Positions 24,941 through 32,491 of a stretch of 64,000 nucleotides of DNA are shown piece after piece. Position 1 is the first letter of the stretch, and the number at the start of each line of letters is the position of its first letter. The notes beneath the pieces were generated by a model. That model had not been told where the DNA came from and did not search any database. It was given only the letters and a program-made list of their open reading frames with translations. The DNA is taken from the NCBI RefSeq assembly GCF_030954495.1, contig NZ_JAVHUW010000070.1, positions 1 to 64,000 of the forward strand, in the 5' to 3' direction. Position numbers and translations under genes: made by a program. Origin of the DNA: Candidatus Desulfosporosinus nitrosoreducens. Its GTDB lineage: Bacteria > Bacillota > Desulfitobacteriia > Desulfitobacteriales > Desulfitobacteriaceae.

Positions 24941-25519
24941 ATGGTAAAGGGAACATTAAAATCTGAACTCATGTTTAGTGACCGTCTGCTCCTTCTGGGA
25001 AAATTATTGGGACTTGTCGCCAGCTTGGGATTGATATTAGGGGCATTTTCAGTATGGTTTAATGCGCATCAGCGCCCTTCAGCCGTTTCCGGCGTACCGG
25101 CCTTAGCCGCTACGGCCTCTACTGTTGATCCCAATATAAAAATTCAGTTTGAAACTATTAAACCGGATGGCACCGGGGAAAACTATTTCGTAAATTATCG
25201 GTTGAAAAGAGAACAGTTTCGTCAGGAAACCAAGGCCATGCTCTCCGAATTACTTAATTCCAGTGTTGAAAAAACAAAAGCTCAGGCCCAAGAAAAATGG
25301 CTGGAGCTTAGTACCAAAATCCAAAGAGAAGATGAAATCGAAAACCTCCTGAAAATCAAAGGCTGCAAAGATGTCGTCGCTGATGTCAATCCGGACAATG
25401 TCACCTTGATTGTTTATGCCCCGAGTTTAACGCTTGATGAAGTCAGCTTAATCCAAACGATTGTTGTGCGGGAGACAAATATACAGTTGGCTAAAATTAT
25501 GATATCTGTTGAAAATTAG
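24941..25519 (+). CDS. spoIIIAH: Stage III sporulation protein AH
   Basis: A 192-residue protein with one N-terminal membrane helix (LLGLVASLGLILGAFSVWF) and a C-terminal YscJ/FliF-like domain. In the family this domain meets SpoIIQ across the intermembrane space; in many clostridia an LytM-less partner replaces SpoIIQ. No spoIIQ lies in this window. ATG 24941 is preceded by GGGAGGAG. It is the last gene of the operon. Confidence 0.9.
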   Translation: MVKGTLKSELMFSDRLLLLGKLLGLVASLGLILGAFSVWFNAHQRPSAVSGVPALAATASTVDPNIKIQFETIKPDGTGENYFVNYRLKREQFRQETKAMLSELLNSSVEKTKAQAQEKWLELSTKIQREDEIENLLKIKGCKDVVADVNPDNVTLIVYAPSLTLDEVSLIQTIVVRETNIQLAKIMISVEN

Positions 25520-25643
25520 GATTTTTGCAAATAATAAAGTTCTTTTATAAAAAGTTCTTTACCCTGAGCAGGAAAATGTTTCTTGAGAGCGAATTATAAG
25601 AGATAGGACTAAAGTCCTGGTTGAGAGGGAGAGGACTCCGAGA

Positions 25644-26003
25644 ATGAACAGAATCTTAATTGCAGATGATGCAAGCTTTATGCGCTTAATGATTTGTCAA
25701 ATCCTAGCGCGTAAAGGCCTTAAAGATATTGTTGAAGCTGAAAATGGCCGCCAGGCTGTTGAGCTTTACAAGTCTTATAGGCCAATTTTGACATTCATGG
25801 ATATTACAATGCCTGAACTTGACGGGTTAGCGGCCCTTGATGAAATCTTGGGATTTGATCCCTCGGCTAAGGTAATCATTTGCAGCGCTGTGGCGCATGA
25901 AACGATGGTATTAGAAGCCCTACAGCGAGGAGCAGTTGATTTTGTTTCCAAACCTTTTCGTCCGGACGAACTTTTGAGAATCGTCAATAAGCACCTTAAT
26001 TAA
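25644..26003 (+). CDS. Single-domain response regulator (CheY-like)
   Basis: A 119-residue receiver domain and nothing else. The acidic pair is Asp8-Asp9, the phosphoacceptor Asp53 (MDITMPELDG), Ser81 replaces the usual Thr, and Lys103 (VSKPFRP) completes the site. Such proteins act by protein contact, as in chemotaxis or the sporulation phosphorelay (Spo0F-like). No kinase is adjacent. It stands alone between spoIIIAH and the carboxylase genes with its own GGGAGAGGA signal and a terminator after it. The partner cannot be told from the sequence. Confidence 0.85.
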   Translation: MNRILIADDASFMRLMICQILARKGLKDIVEAENGRQAVELYKSYRPILTFMDITMPELDGLAALDEILGFDPSAKVIICSAVAHETMVLEALQRGAVDFVSKPFRPDELLRIVNKHLN

Positions 26004-26024
26004 GCGGCCTGAAGAATTTTATTG

Positions 26025-26050
26025 AGCTGGCACTGGTGTGACAGCTTTTT
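26025..26050 (+). terminator. Terminator after the receiver-domain gene
   Basis: AGCTG (26025-26029) pairs with CAGCT (26042-26046), with further CAC/GTG pairing inside, and TTTTT follows. Confidence 0.6.
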
Positions 26051-26087
26051 AATTTGCCCAAAATACAATATACTTATTTAGAGTGCG

Positions 26088-26116
26088 TTGAAAATGGTTT
26101 CATTGCCCCATATAAT
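26088..26116 (+). promoter_or_regulatory. Sigma-A promoter of the carboxyltransferase/accC genes
   Basis: TTGAAA at 26088-26093 and a perfect TATAAT at 26111-26116 are exactly 17 bp apart. The transcript would start near 26123, with a leader of about 107 bases. Confidence 0.7.
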
Positions 26117-26172
26117 AAGACATATGTTTTACTTGGGAAAGTATTATTTCCAGAGACAAAGTCTTATTCTAA

Positions 26173-26180
26173 TTCGACAA
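26173..26180 (-). promoter_or_regulatory. Possible Spo0A box in the carboxylase leader
   Basis: TTCGACAA is the reverse complement of TTGTCGAA, the consensus 0A box. It lies about 50 bases into the predicted transcript, a position from which bound Spo0A could block elongation. An exact 8-mer is expected about twice by chance in 64 kb on both strands, so this is suggestive only. Confidence 0.35.
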
Positions 26181-26229
26181 TATACCTTATTAAAAGTTTT
26201 GATGAGGTTATAGAAAGAGGGGTACGGCA

Positions 26230-28137
26230 GTGAAACCAGTTAAGATTACGGATACGACACTTAGAGATGCTCATCAAAGCCTTTGGGCTACTCGAATGCG
26301 TACGGAAGATATGCTGCCGATTTTAGAAGAAATAGACGAGGCAGGATTTTTCTCACTCGAAGTATGGGGGGGAGCCACTTTTGATGTCTGTCTTCGTTTC
26401 TTGGGAGAGGATCCTTGGGAACGTTTGCGGGAGATTAAACGCCGGGTGCACAAGACTCCGCTGCAAATGCTGCTTCGAGCGCAGTCCTTAGTTGGCTATC
26501 AACACTACCCGGATGATGTGGTGCGTGAGTTTGTTTCTTTAAGCGTAAAAAATGGAATTGACATTATCCGGATCTTTGATGCACTTAATGATGTGAGAAA
26601 TATGGTTGTTCCTATGGAAGCTGCTAAAAAGGCAGGGGCTCATGTTCAAGCATCCGTCGTTTACACAATCAGTCCGGTTCACACCATAGAACATTACCTG
26701 GAAACTGCAACGGCACTTGCCGAGTTGGGCGCGGATTCAATTTGTATCAAAGATATGGCGGGGCTTCTCACACCGTTTAAAGCTTATGAATTAGTCTCAT
26801 TGTTAAAGAAGGAACTTGGGATTATGATTCATTTGCACAGCCATTATATCGGAGGGATGGCAGTAGGCGCTTATTTAAAAGCAGCGGAAGCCGGTGTCGA
26901 TGTCATTGACACCGCAAGTGTCCCTTTAGCTTTTGGGGCAAGTCAGCCTCCCGTGGAGACCGTTGTACGGGCATTTCAAGATTCGGCTTATGATACCGGG
27001 TTAAATCTTAGAAATCTGTTTCATATAGCCAAATATTTTGAAGCATTGCGTAAAAGCCGCGGTTTTGAGCGGGGGATAACCCGGATTTCTGACATGAGAG
27101 TCTTTGAACACCAGGTTCCCGGGGGCATGATCTCTAATTTGGTGTCTCAGCTAGAAGAACAAAGGGCTCTTGAGCGCATTCACGATGTTTTGGATGAAAT
27201 CCCCAAGGTTCGAGCTGAGTTGGGATATCCTCCTTTAGTTACTCCAACGAGCCAAATTGTGGGGACGCAGGCCGTATTAAATGTTCTAAGCGGGGCAAGA
27301 TATAAATTAGTGCCTGGCGAAGTTAAAGCTTATGTTCGCGGTTTATATGGCCGTCCTCCTGCCTCAATCAATCCTGAGATTCAAAAGAAGATTATCGGTG
27401 ATGAAGAGCCTATGACCGTTCGCCCGGCCGATAAACTGGAACCGGGAATGGAGAAGGCCAAACGGGACAGCAGCGGGTTTGCCCATTCTCCGGAGGATGT
27501 CATTAACTTTGCTATTTTTCCTCAAATAGCTCGGAAGTTTTACGAGGAGAGAAAGCAGGGGGTTCTTCCCAAAAAAGAAATCCAAAGTACAGCGAACGAA
27601 ACGAAATTAACCAAAGAAATGTGGCCGACGGGATTGTCTAAGGAGGATTCAAAAATGAATTTAAATGAAATAAAAGAACTAATTAAAATTATTGATAAAA
27701 CTGAAATTAGTGAGTTGAATCTGGAAAGCGATGGAGTAAAAATCTGTATCCGCAAAGGGGCAAATGCTGCTTTCGGTGTGCCGGTCATTGCTCCTGCTCG
27801 TCAAGACGTGAAAGCGAGTGTCTTGGAGAGTGTGGGCTTTCAATCCGATGTAGGCATGGAGGCCCCGCTTAAAGCCTCAGAAACAGTTTTACGTCAGAAT
27901 ACCGAAACGATAACGGCACCGATGGTGGGAACTTTCTATAGTGCTCAATCTCCTGATGCCGACCATTATGTTGAAGTAGGCCAAAGAATCAGTGTTGGGC
28001 AGCCTGTCTGCATCATTGAAGCCATGAAGTTGATGAATGAGATTGAATCGGATGTTGAAGGAAAGCTAATTCAGATTCTGGTTGAGAATGGTCAGCCGGT
28101 CGAATATGGTCAGCCGTTGTTTATCATTGAGAAATAA
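26230..28137 (+). CDS. Pyruvate/oxaloacetate carboxyltransferase fused to an AccB-type biotin carrier
   Basis: A 635-residue biotin enzyme subunit. Residues 1 to about 460 are a PycB/OadA carboxyltransferase (TIM barrel): ITDTTLRDAHQS, EVWGGATFDVCLRFL, HLHSHYIGGMA and FEHQVPGGM; the metal site is intact. From Met476 it switches to the N terminus of an acetyl-CoA carboxylase carrier (MNLNEIKELIKIIDKTEISE), a flexible linker, and a biotinyl domain with Lys600 in EAMKLMNE. With AccC next door it could act as a two-subunit pyruvate carboxylase. The carrier may also be made alone from an internal start at 27655. No sodium-pump OadB gene is present. Confidence 0.9.
   Translation: MKPVKITDTTLRDAHQSLWATRMRTEDMLPILEEIDEAGFFSLEVWGGATFDVCLRFLGEDPWERLREIKRRVHKTPLQMLLRAQSLVGYQHYPDDVVREFVSLSVKNGIDIIRIFDALNDVRNMVVPMEAAKKAGAHVQASVVYTISPVHTIEHYLETATALAELGADSICIKDMAGLLTPFKAYELVSLLKKELGIMIHLHSHYIGGMAVGAYLKAAEAGVDVIDTASVPLAFGASQPPVETVVRAFQDSAYDTGLNLRNLFHIAKYFEALRKSRGFERGITRISDMRVFEHQVPGGMISNLVSQLEEQRALERIHDVLDEIPKVRAELGYPPLVTPTSQIVGTQAVLNVLSGARYKLVPGEVKAYVRGLYGRPPASINPEIQKKIIGDEEPMTVRPADKLEPGMEKAKRDSSGFAHSPEDVINFAIFPQIARKFYEERKQGVLPKKEIQSTANETKLTKEMWPTGLSKEDSKMNLNEIKELIKIIDKTEISELNLESDGVKICIRKGANAAFGVPVIAPARQDVKASVLESVGFQSDVGMEAPLKASETVLRQNTETITAPMVGTFYSAQSPDADHYVEVGQRISVGQPVCIIEAMKLMNEIESDVEGKLIQILVENGQPVEYGQPLFIIEK
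27638..27657 (+). promoter_or_regulatory. Internal ribosome binding site and ATG for a free biotin carrier
   Basis: Inside the fused gene, TAAGGAGGA (27638-27646) stands 8 bases before ATG 27655, in frame. That ATG opens the exact family start of AccB. Translation here would give a 160-residue carrier (27655-28137) as well as the fusion. The sites are observed; use in the cell is inference. Confidence 0.6.
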
Positions 28138-28148
28138 GGAGAAAATTC

Positions 28149-29495
28149 ATGTTTAAAAAAATCCTGATTGCCAATCGTGGAGAAATTGCTCTGCGCGTCA
28201 TTCGGGCGTGTCGCGAGCTTGATATTGAAACTGTCGCAGTATTTTCTGAAGGAGATCGGGAGGCTTTGCATGTAAAGGCTGCGGATGAAGCGGTATGTGT
28301 GGGACCAGTGGCAAGTGCAAAAAGTTACTTGAATATTCCCAATATCATCAGCGCGGCGGAATTGACTGGGGTCGACGCTATTCATCCCGGATATGGTTTT
28401 TTATCTGAAAATGCTCGTTTCGCTGAGATCTGTGAGTCATGTGGGATCACCTTTATTGGGCCGTCCGCTCAGGCTATTGAAACAATGGGAGATAAAGCGA
28501 AAGCCCGAAAAACAATGATTGAGTCAGGAGTTCCTGTGGTTCCGGGGTCAAAGGATATCATTAAAGATGAACAAATGGCTGAGCAAGTCGCGGAAAGCAT
28601 TGGTTACCCGGTTTTAATTAAAGCCTCGGCTGGGGGCGGAGGCAAGGGGATGCGGGTTGCTCAGAACGTTAAGGAACTGAGTAAAGCGATCCAAGCCGCT
28701 CAGAGCGAAGCTCAAGCAGCCTTTGGCAGTTCCGATGTTTACTTGGAGAAATATGTCGAGGAGCCGAGGCATATTGAAATCCAAATTTTAGGTGATAAAT
28801 ACGGCCACGTAGTACACCTGGGAGAAAGAGACTGTTCTTTGCAGCGTCGCCATCAAAAGCTTTTGGAAGAATCGCCGTCCATTGCTTTGAGTCCTGAGTT
28901 AAGGGCAAAGATGGGGGCTGTAGCAGTCAAGGCCGCTAAGTCGGCGAATTATTCCAGTGCGGGCACGATTGAATTTTTGCTGGATCGCCATGGAAATTTC
29001 TACTTTATCGAAATGAATACCCGGATTCAAGTAGAGCACCCGGTCACCGAATTGGTAACAGGACTCGATTTAGTGAAAGAGCAAATACGTTTAGCCGCGG
29101 GTGAGGCTTTAGGCTATACTCAAGAGGATATCCAAATACGCGGCTGGGCCATCGAGTGCCGAATTAATGCCGAAGATCCGGACAGGAATTTTATGCCCTC
29201 CCCCGGCACTTTGAAAATTTATCACGTTCCGGGCGGTCCCGGAGTGCGGGTCGACAGTGCGGCCTATCAGGGATATACTGTTCCGCCTTATTATGACTCA
29301 ATGGTTGGAAAGCTGATAGTTTGGGGTGCAACCCGGCAGGAAGCTATGCAGAGGATGAAACGTGCTCTTGAAGAATTTGTGATTGAAGGGATTCATACGA
29401 CAATACCTTTCCATCTGAAAGTTTTAGAGAATGCTTTTTATCGGCGAGGGGAAGTATATACAAACTTTATTCAGCGCCGCATCCTGGGAGAGTAA
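28149..29495 (+). CDS. accC: Biotin carboxylase
   Basis: A 448-residue ATP-grasp enzyme that carboxylates biotin on the carrier with bicarbonate and ATP. It begins MFKKILIANRGEIALRVIRA. The glycine-rich loop is KASAGGGGKGMRV; the catalytic region includes EMNTRIQVEHPVTE and the arginine that orients biotin. It lies 11 bases after the fused carboxyltransferase-carrier gene behind AAGGAG and is surely co-transcribed. No accA/accD is in the window, so it may serve pyruvate carboxylation, fatty acid synthesis, or both. Confidence 0.95.
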   Translation: MFKKILIANRGEIALRVIRACRELDIETVAVFSEGDREALHVKAADEAVCVGPVASAKSYLNIPNIISAAELTGVDAIHPGYGFLSENARFAEICESCGITFIGPSAQAIETMGDKAKARKTMIESGVPVVPGSKDIIKDEQMAEQVAESIGYPVLIKASAGGGGKGMRVAQNVKELSKAIQAAQSEAQAAFGSSDVYLEKYVEEPRHIEIQILGDKYGHVVHLGERDCSLQRRHQKLLEESPSIALSPELRAKMGAVAVKAAKSANYSSAGTIEFLLDRHGNFYFIEMNTRIQVEHPVTELVTGLDLVKEQIRLAAGEALGYTQEDIQIRGWAIECRINAEDPDRNFMPSPGTLKIYHVPGGPGVRVDSAAYQGYTVPPYYDSMVGKLIVWGATRQEAMQRMKRALEEFVIEGIHTTIPFHLKVLENAFYRRGEVYTNFIQRRILGE

Positions 29496-29524
29496 CTTGC
29501 AGGTTTTTAGCAGGCAATAATTTA

Positions 29525-29600
29525 GGGCATCAAGATGGGGCGTTCGCAAAGATTGACAGAATAATCTTTGCCAGAATGCCCTTGATTTGTTATAATAGCA
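29525..29600 (+). promoter_or_regulatory. Large hairpin overlapping the promoter of the Asp23 gene
   Basis: A 17-bp stem pairs GGGCGTTC-GCAAAGATT (about 29538-29554) with AATCTTTGC-GAATGCCC (about 29562-29581; one G-U pair, CA bulge); ATCAA and TTGAT extend it. The 3' arm contains a good promoter: TTGCCA (29568-29573), 17 bp, TATAAT (29591-29596). The hairpin probably ends the accC transcript, with the downstream promoter built into its 3' arm; the T-run is short. Confidence 0.6.
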
Positions 29601-29743
29601 ACGATATAGTGGATTGATTAATGCATTGCAAGGTCTGGGCTGATCTTATCCAGGAGTTAAATGCGCGTTGTACATACTCCGGCCTGGGACTTCGAACCTC
29701 GAAATATCGAATATTGAACACCGATTCTATAGGAGGTGAGAAA

Positions 29744-30139
29744 ATGGAAAGCTTGGGAACTGAGAACTCCCTTGGTTCTATTCGGATTGCCGATGAAGTT
29801 GTGGAAGTTATTGCCGGATTAGCAGCTTCTGAGGTCGAGGGTGTTGTTGGCATGAGCGGAGGCCTTGTGGGAGACCTGGCGCACATGCTGGGAAGAAATA
29901 AAAATCTCTCCAAAGGGGTCAAAGTGGAAGTAGGCGAACATGAGGTTGCCGTAGACCTTTTTATTGTGGTAGAGTATGGCGTATCAATACCTGAAGTCGC
30001 TTTCAAGGTGCAAGAGGCCGTAAAAGAAGCCATTGAAAGCATGACAGGCCTTAAGGTTGTTGAAGCTAATGTACATGTACAGGGGGTTAATTTTAAACCT
30101 CTGCCGGAAATCAAAGAGGAAGACTTCCGTCTGAAGTAG
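29744..30139 (+). CDS. Asp23/Gls24 (DUF322) family envelope-stress protein
   Basis: A 131-residue protein. GSIRIADEVVEVIAGLAASEVEGVVGM at the N terminus and VQEAVKEAIESMTGLKVVEANVHVQGV at the C terminus are hallmarks of the Asp23 fold. In Staphylococcus it is anchored to the membrane by AmaP; a probable AmaP is the next gene. I chose ATG 29744 behind AGGAGGTGAG. The longer frame from 29621 adds 41 residues with no family match. Confidence 0.9.
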   Translation: MESLGTENSLGSIRIADEVVEVIAGLAASEVEGVVGMSGGLVGDLAHMLGRNKNLSKGVKVEVGEHEVAVDLFIVVEYGVSIPEVAFKVQEAVKEAIESMTGLKVVEANVHVQGVNFKPLPEIKEEDFRLK

Positions 30140-30144
30140 ATTAG

Positions 30145-30171
30145 GCCCCCCCTGGAAATACCAGGGGGGGC
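30145..30171. other. GC-clamped hairpin without a T-run between asp23-type gene and amaP
   Basis: GCCCCCCCTGG pairs with CCAGGGGGGGC (11 bp) around AAATA; CTTCTG follows, not a T-run. It probably marks RNA processing or stability differences between the two genes, not termination. Confidence 0.6.
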
Positions 30172-30190
30172 TTCTGAAAGGAGGACGACA

Positions 30191-30706
30191 ATGTTAGCCT
30201 TTTTTTGGGGAGTTCTCATGGTTCTGGGGGCACTTTGGATATTTGCCATGGCCACAGGGTGGGGGCTCCCTTATGCGTTATTAATTAGAGGAATCGACTG
30301 GTTGAGATGGAACCCTTGGGATAGCTTGATTGTCGCTGTTTTATTGCTTCTGGGAGGCTTGCTTCTTCTTGTTCGGCCGCGAGAAAATGGCAACCGCACC
30401 TTCCGGACTCCCGCGAGCGGCGGGGATGTGCGGATTTCCCAGGAGGCTTTAGAGGAGATTATTGCCCGCAGCGCCACTGCCTTATCCGGTGTGATGCAGG
30501 TGCAATCAAGCCTGCGGGAACGTGAAGCAGGTCTTCAAATCACAATATCATGTCAATATGAGCAGGGTGTTCAAATACCTCAGATTTCCAAGGAACTGAA
30601 AGAGAAGGTTAAACAGGACGTTGAGCTTTATACCGGAATTACTGTGACAGAGGTGAAAGTGTTGGTGCGGCGTCTGGAAAAGGTGCACACGGCACGTGTT
30701 CGATGA
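30191..30706 (+). CDS. amaP: AmaP-type alkaline shock membrane anchor protein
   Basis: A 171-residue protein with two N-terminal membrane helices (about 3-25 and 45-62, LIVAVLLLLGGLLLLVRP) and a C-terminal Asp23-like domain (VRISQEALEEIIARSA). This is the AmaP arrangement, which tethers Asp23 to the membrane. GAAAGGAGG precedes the ATG. Its stop overlaps the next ATG (ATGA). The order asp23-amaP-DUF2273 is common in Firmicutes. Confidence 0.87.
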   Translation: MLAFFWGVLMVLGALWIFAMATGWGLPYALLIRGIDWLRWNPWDSLIVAVLLLLGGLLLLVRPRENGNRTFRTPASGGDVRISQEALEEIIARSATALSGVMQVQSSLREREAGLQITISCQYEQGVQIPQISKELKEKVKQDVELYTGITVTEVKVLVRRLEKVHTARVR

Positions 30707-30951
30707 GCAGTTTTTGGCAGGGCATAGGAGAGAAGCTTTCCCGATTTGTTACTTGGGCCTTGGAGTATCATCCCGGGAAATTTATCGGAACCTTGATCGG
30801 CTTGATAGTTGGATTATTAATGGTAACTCTTGGGTTTTGGCGGACTATGGTGCTGGCCATCTTTGTTCTTCTGGGATTTGTCTTGGGTAAGCGTCAAGAT
30901 GATCATCAGGATATTATTGCTTGGTTGGAGAAAAATATTAACAAATACTAG
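30703..30951 (+). CDS. DUF2273 small membrane protein
   Basis: An 82-residue protein with two hydrophobic helices (ATG 30703 overlaps the amaP stop). FIGTLIGLIVGLLMVTLGFWRTMVLAIFV and GFVLGKRQDD are typical of DUF2273. It always travels with Asp23/AmaP genes; function unknown, probably envelope stress. Confidence 0.85.
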   Translation: MSSFWQGIGEKLSRFVTWALEYHPGKFIGTLIGLIVGLLMVTLGFWRTMVLAIFVLLGFVLGKRQDDHQDIIAWLEKNINKY

Positions 30952-30962
30952 GAGGAATTTCC

Positions 30963-31433
30963 TTGAGCCGAAGATTAGCCCGTGAAACAGCATTACAGGT
31001 ACTTTTCCAGAGAGATTTGACGAAAGAGCCCCTGTCAACGACAGCGGAAGTTCAGCGTTGGGCGGAAGAATTTAAAGTTCCCGAGGCCAGTAAAGTATTT
31101 GCTCAAGCACTCGTTGATGAGACAGTCGCTCATCTGGAGGAGATTGACAAAACAATCGCTACCTTCGCTCAAGATTGGGCAATAAAACGAATGGCCAATG
31201 TTGACCGCAATGTGATGCGCCTGGCTACCTGTGAGATTCTTTTTCGCCCGGATATACCGGGACGTGTAAGTCTGAACGAAGCTATTGAGTTAGCCAAACG
31301 CTTTGGCGGAGAAGAATCAGCAAAATTTGTTAACGGGATTCTGGATAGAATTGTGGACAGTGTGGCTAAAAACACTGTTAATGTTGCTTTGGAATCGCAC
31401 ACTAATTCGGCGAAACCCCTGAATAATGCTTAA
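30963..31433 (+). CDS. nusB: Transcription antitermination factor NusB
   Basis: A 156-residue all-helical protein that binds boxA RNA with NusE/S10 in rRNA antitermination. The start SRRLARETALQVLFQ and the end NEAIELAKRFGGEESAKFVNGILD are the two defining motifs. It begins at TTG 30963, nine bases after AGGAGG. A C-terminal tail of about 20 residues beyond the family core is present. Confidence 0.95.
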   Translation: MSRRLARETALQVLFQRDLTKEPLSTTAEVQRWAEEFKVPEASKVFAQALVDETVAHLEEIDKTIATFAQDWAIKRMANVDRNVMRLATCEILFRPDIPGRVSLNEAIELAKRFGGEESAKFVNGILDRIVDSVAKNTVNVALESHTNSAKPLNNA

Positions 31434-31601
31434 AAATCCCTGGAATTTACGCTAAATTAACTCTTTTTTCTTGTAAAAGACTTTATTTTGGAGATTGTTG
31501 ACCCCCGATTTTTCTAATTCTCAGATGTGTTTAATTCTTTGAAATTTAATGTAATATTGCTGAAGGAAATTGCTTAAAGATCTCGAATAATCATAAAATG
31601 C

Positions 31602-31629
31602 GAGCAAAATTTCTGGAGCAAAATTTCTG
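31602..31629 (+). repeat. Perfect 14-bp tandem repeat in the nfnA leader
   Basis: GAGCAAAATTTCTG occurs twice back to back (31602-31615 and 31616-31629), just upstream of the nfnA ribosome binding site. Confidence 0.8.
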
Positions 31630-31648
31630 GACATTGAGGAGGAGTCAA

Positions 31649-32491
31649 ATGTACCGAATCGTTAAAAAAAGACTCTTGGCACAGGGTATTGCCTTGCTGG
31701 AAGTCGAAGCTTCGGCCGTGGCTGCGAAAGTGGAGCCTGGCCAATTTGTAATTGTTCGTGTTGACGAAGTTGGTGAGCGAATTCCGCTTACCGTTATGGA
31801 CTTTAATCGCGAAAAAGGTACAATTACAATTGTTATTCAAGATGTTGGGTATTCTTCGGCAATCATCACCAAGATGAACGAAGGGGATGCCTTCCAAGAT
31901 TTTGTGGGTCCGCTGGGGGTAGCTTCAGAAATTGAAAATTATGGAACGGTTGTATGTATTGGCGGGGGCCTTGGCATAGCTCCAATCCATCCGATTGCCA
32001 GAGCGTTAAAAGAGGCGGGCAATCATGTGATTTCTGTTTTAGGTTCAAGGAGTGCGGATCTTCTGATTTTGGAAGACGAAATGCGCGCTGTCAGCAGTGA
32101 GGTAGTCATTGCCACAAATGATGGCACGGCTGGGGTCAAAGGATTTGTTACAGACGGCTTAGCCAAAGTCTTAAGTGAAGGCCACAAGGTTGCTGCCATT
32201 TGGGCGATCGGTCCGATGGTTATGATGAAAGCGGTTGTGGAATATACTCGGCCTTTGGGCTTGAAGACCATTGTCAGTATGAATCCGATCATGGTGGATG
32301 GCACCGGTATGTGCGGCGCCTGTCGGATTAGTGTCGGCAATGAAACAAAGTTTGCCTGTGTTGACGGCCCTGAGTTTGATGGTCATTTAGTAGATTTTGA
32401 CTTAGCCATGAAACGCCTCGCCTTTTATAAGGACGAAGAGAATCGTGCTAAGGCCCGTTTAGAATGCAATCACGAAGGAGGGCATCATTAA
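31649..32491 (+). CDS. nfnA: NADH-dependent ferredoxin:NADP+ oxidoreductase, small subunit
   Basis: The 280-residue FAD/[2Fe-2S] subunit of the electron-bifurcating Nfn complex, which couples NADH and reduced ferredoxin to NADP+ reduction; archaeal forms were called sulfide dehydrogenase beta. The N-terminal half is an FAD-binding barrel (GQFVIVRVDEVGERIPLT), followed by the nucleotide domain (GGGLGIAPIHPIARAL). The iron-sulfur cysteines lie in GMCGACR and KFACVDGPEFDGH. ATG 31649 follows TTGAGGAGGAG. Its stop shares one base with the next ATG. Confidence 0.92.
   Translation: MYRIVKKRLLAQGIALLEVEASAVAAKVEPGQFVIVRVDEVGERIPLTVMDFNREKGTITIVIQDVGYSSAIITKMNEGDAFQDFVGPLGVASEIENYGTVVCIGGGLGIAPIHPIARALKEAGNHVISVLGSRSADLLILEDEMRAVSSEVVIATNDGTAGVKGFVTDGLAKVLSEGHKVAAIWAIGPMVMMKAVVEYTRPLGLKTIVSMNPIMVDGTGMCGACRISVGNETKFACVDGPEFDGHLVDFDLAMKRLAFYKDEENRAKARLECNHEGGHH

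Noticed and set aside
29590..30255. Long open frame on the minus strand across the Asp23 gene
   Set aside because: Its Ser/Thr/Pro-rich composition is a shadow of the well-supported plus-strand gene, and no start signal is present.
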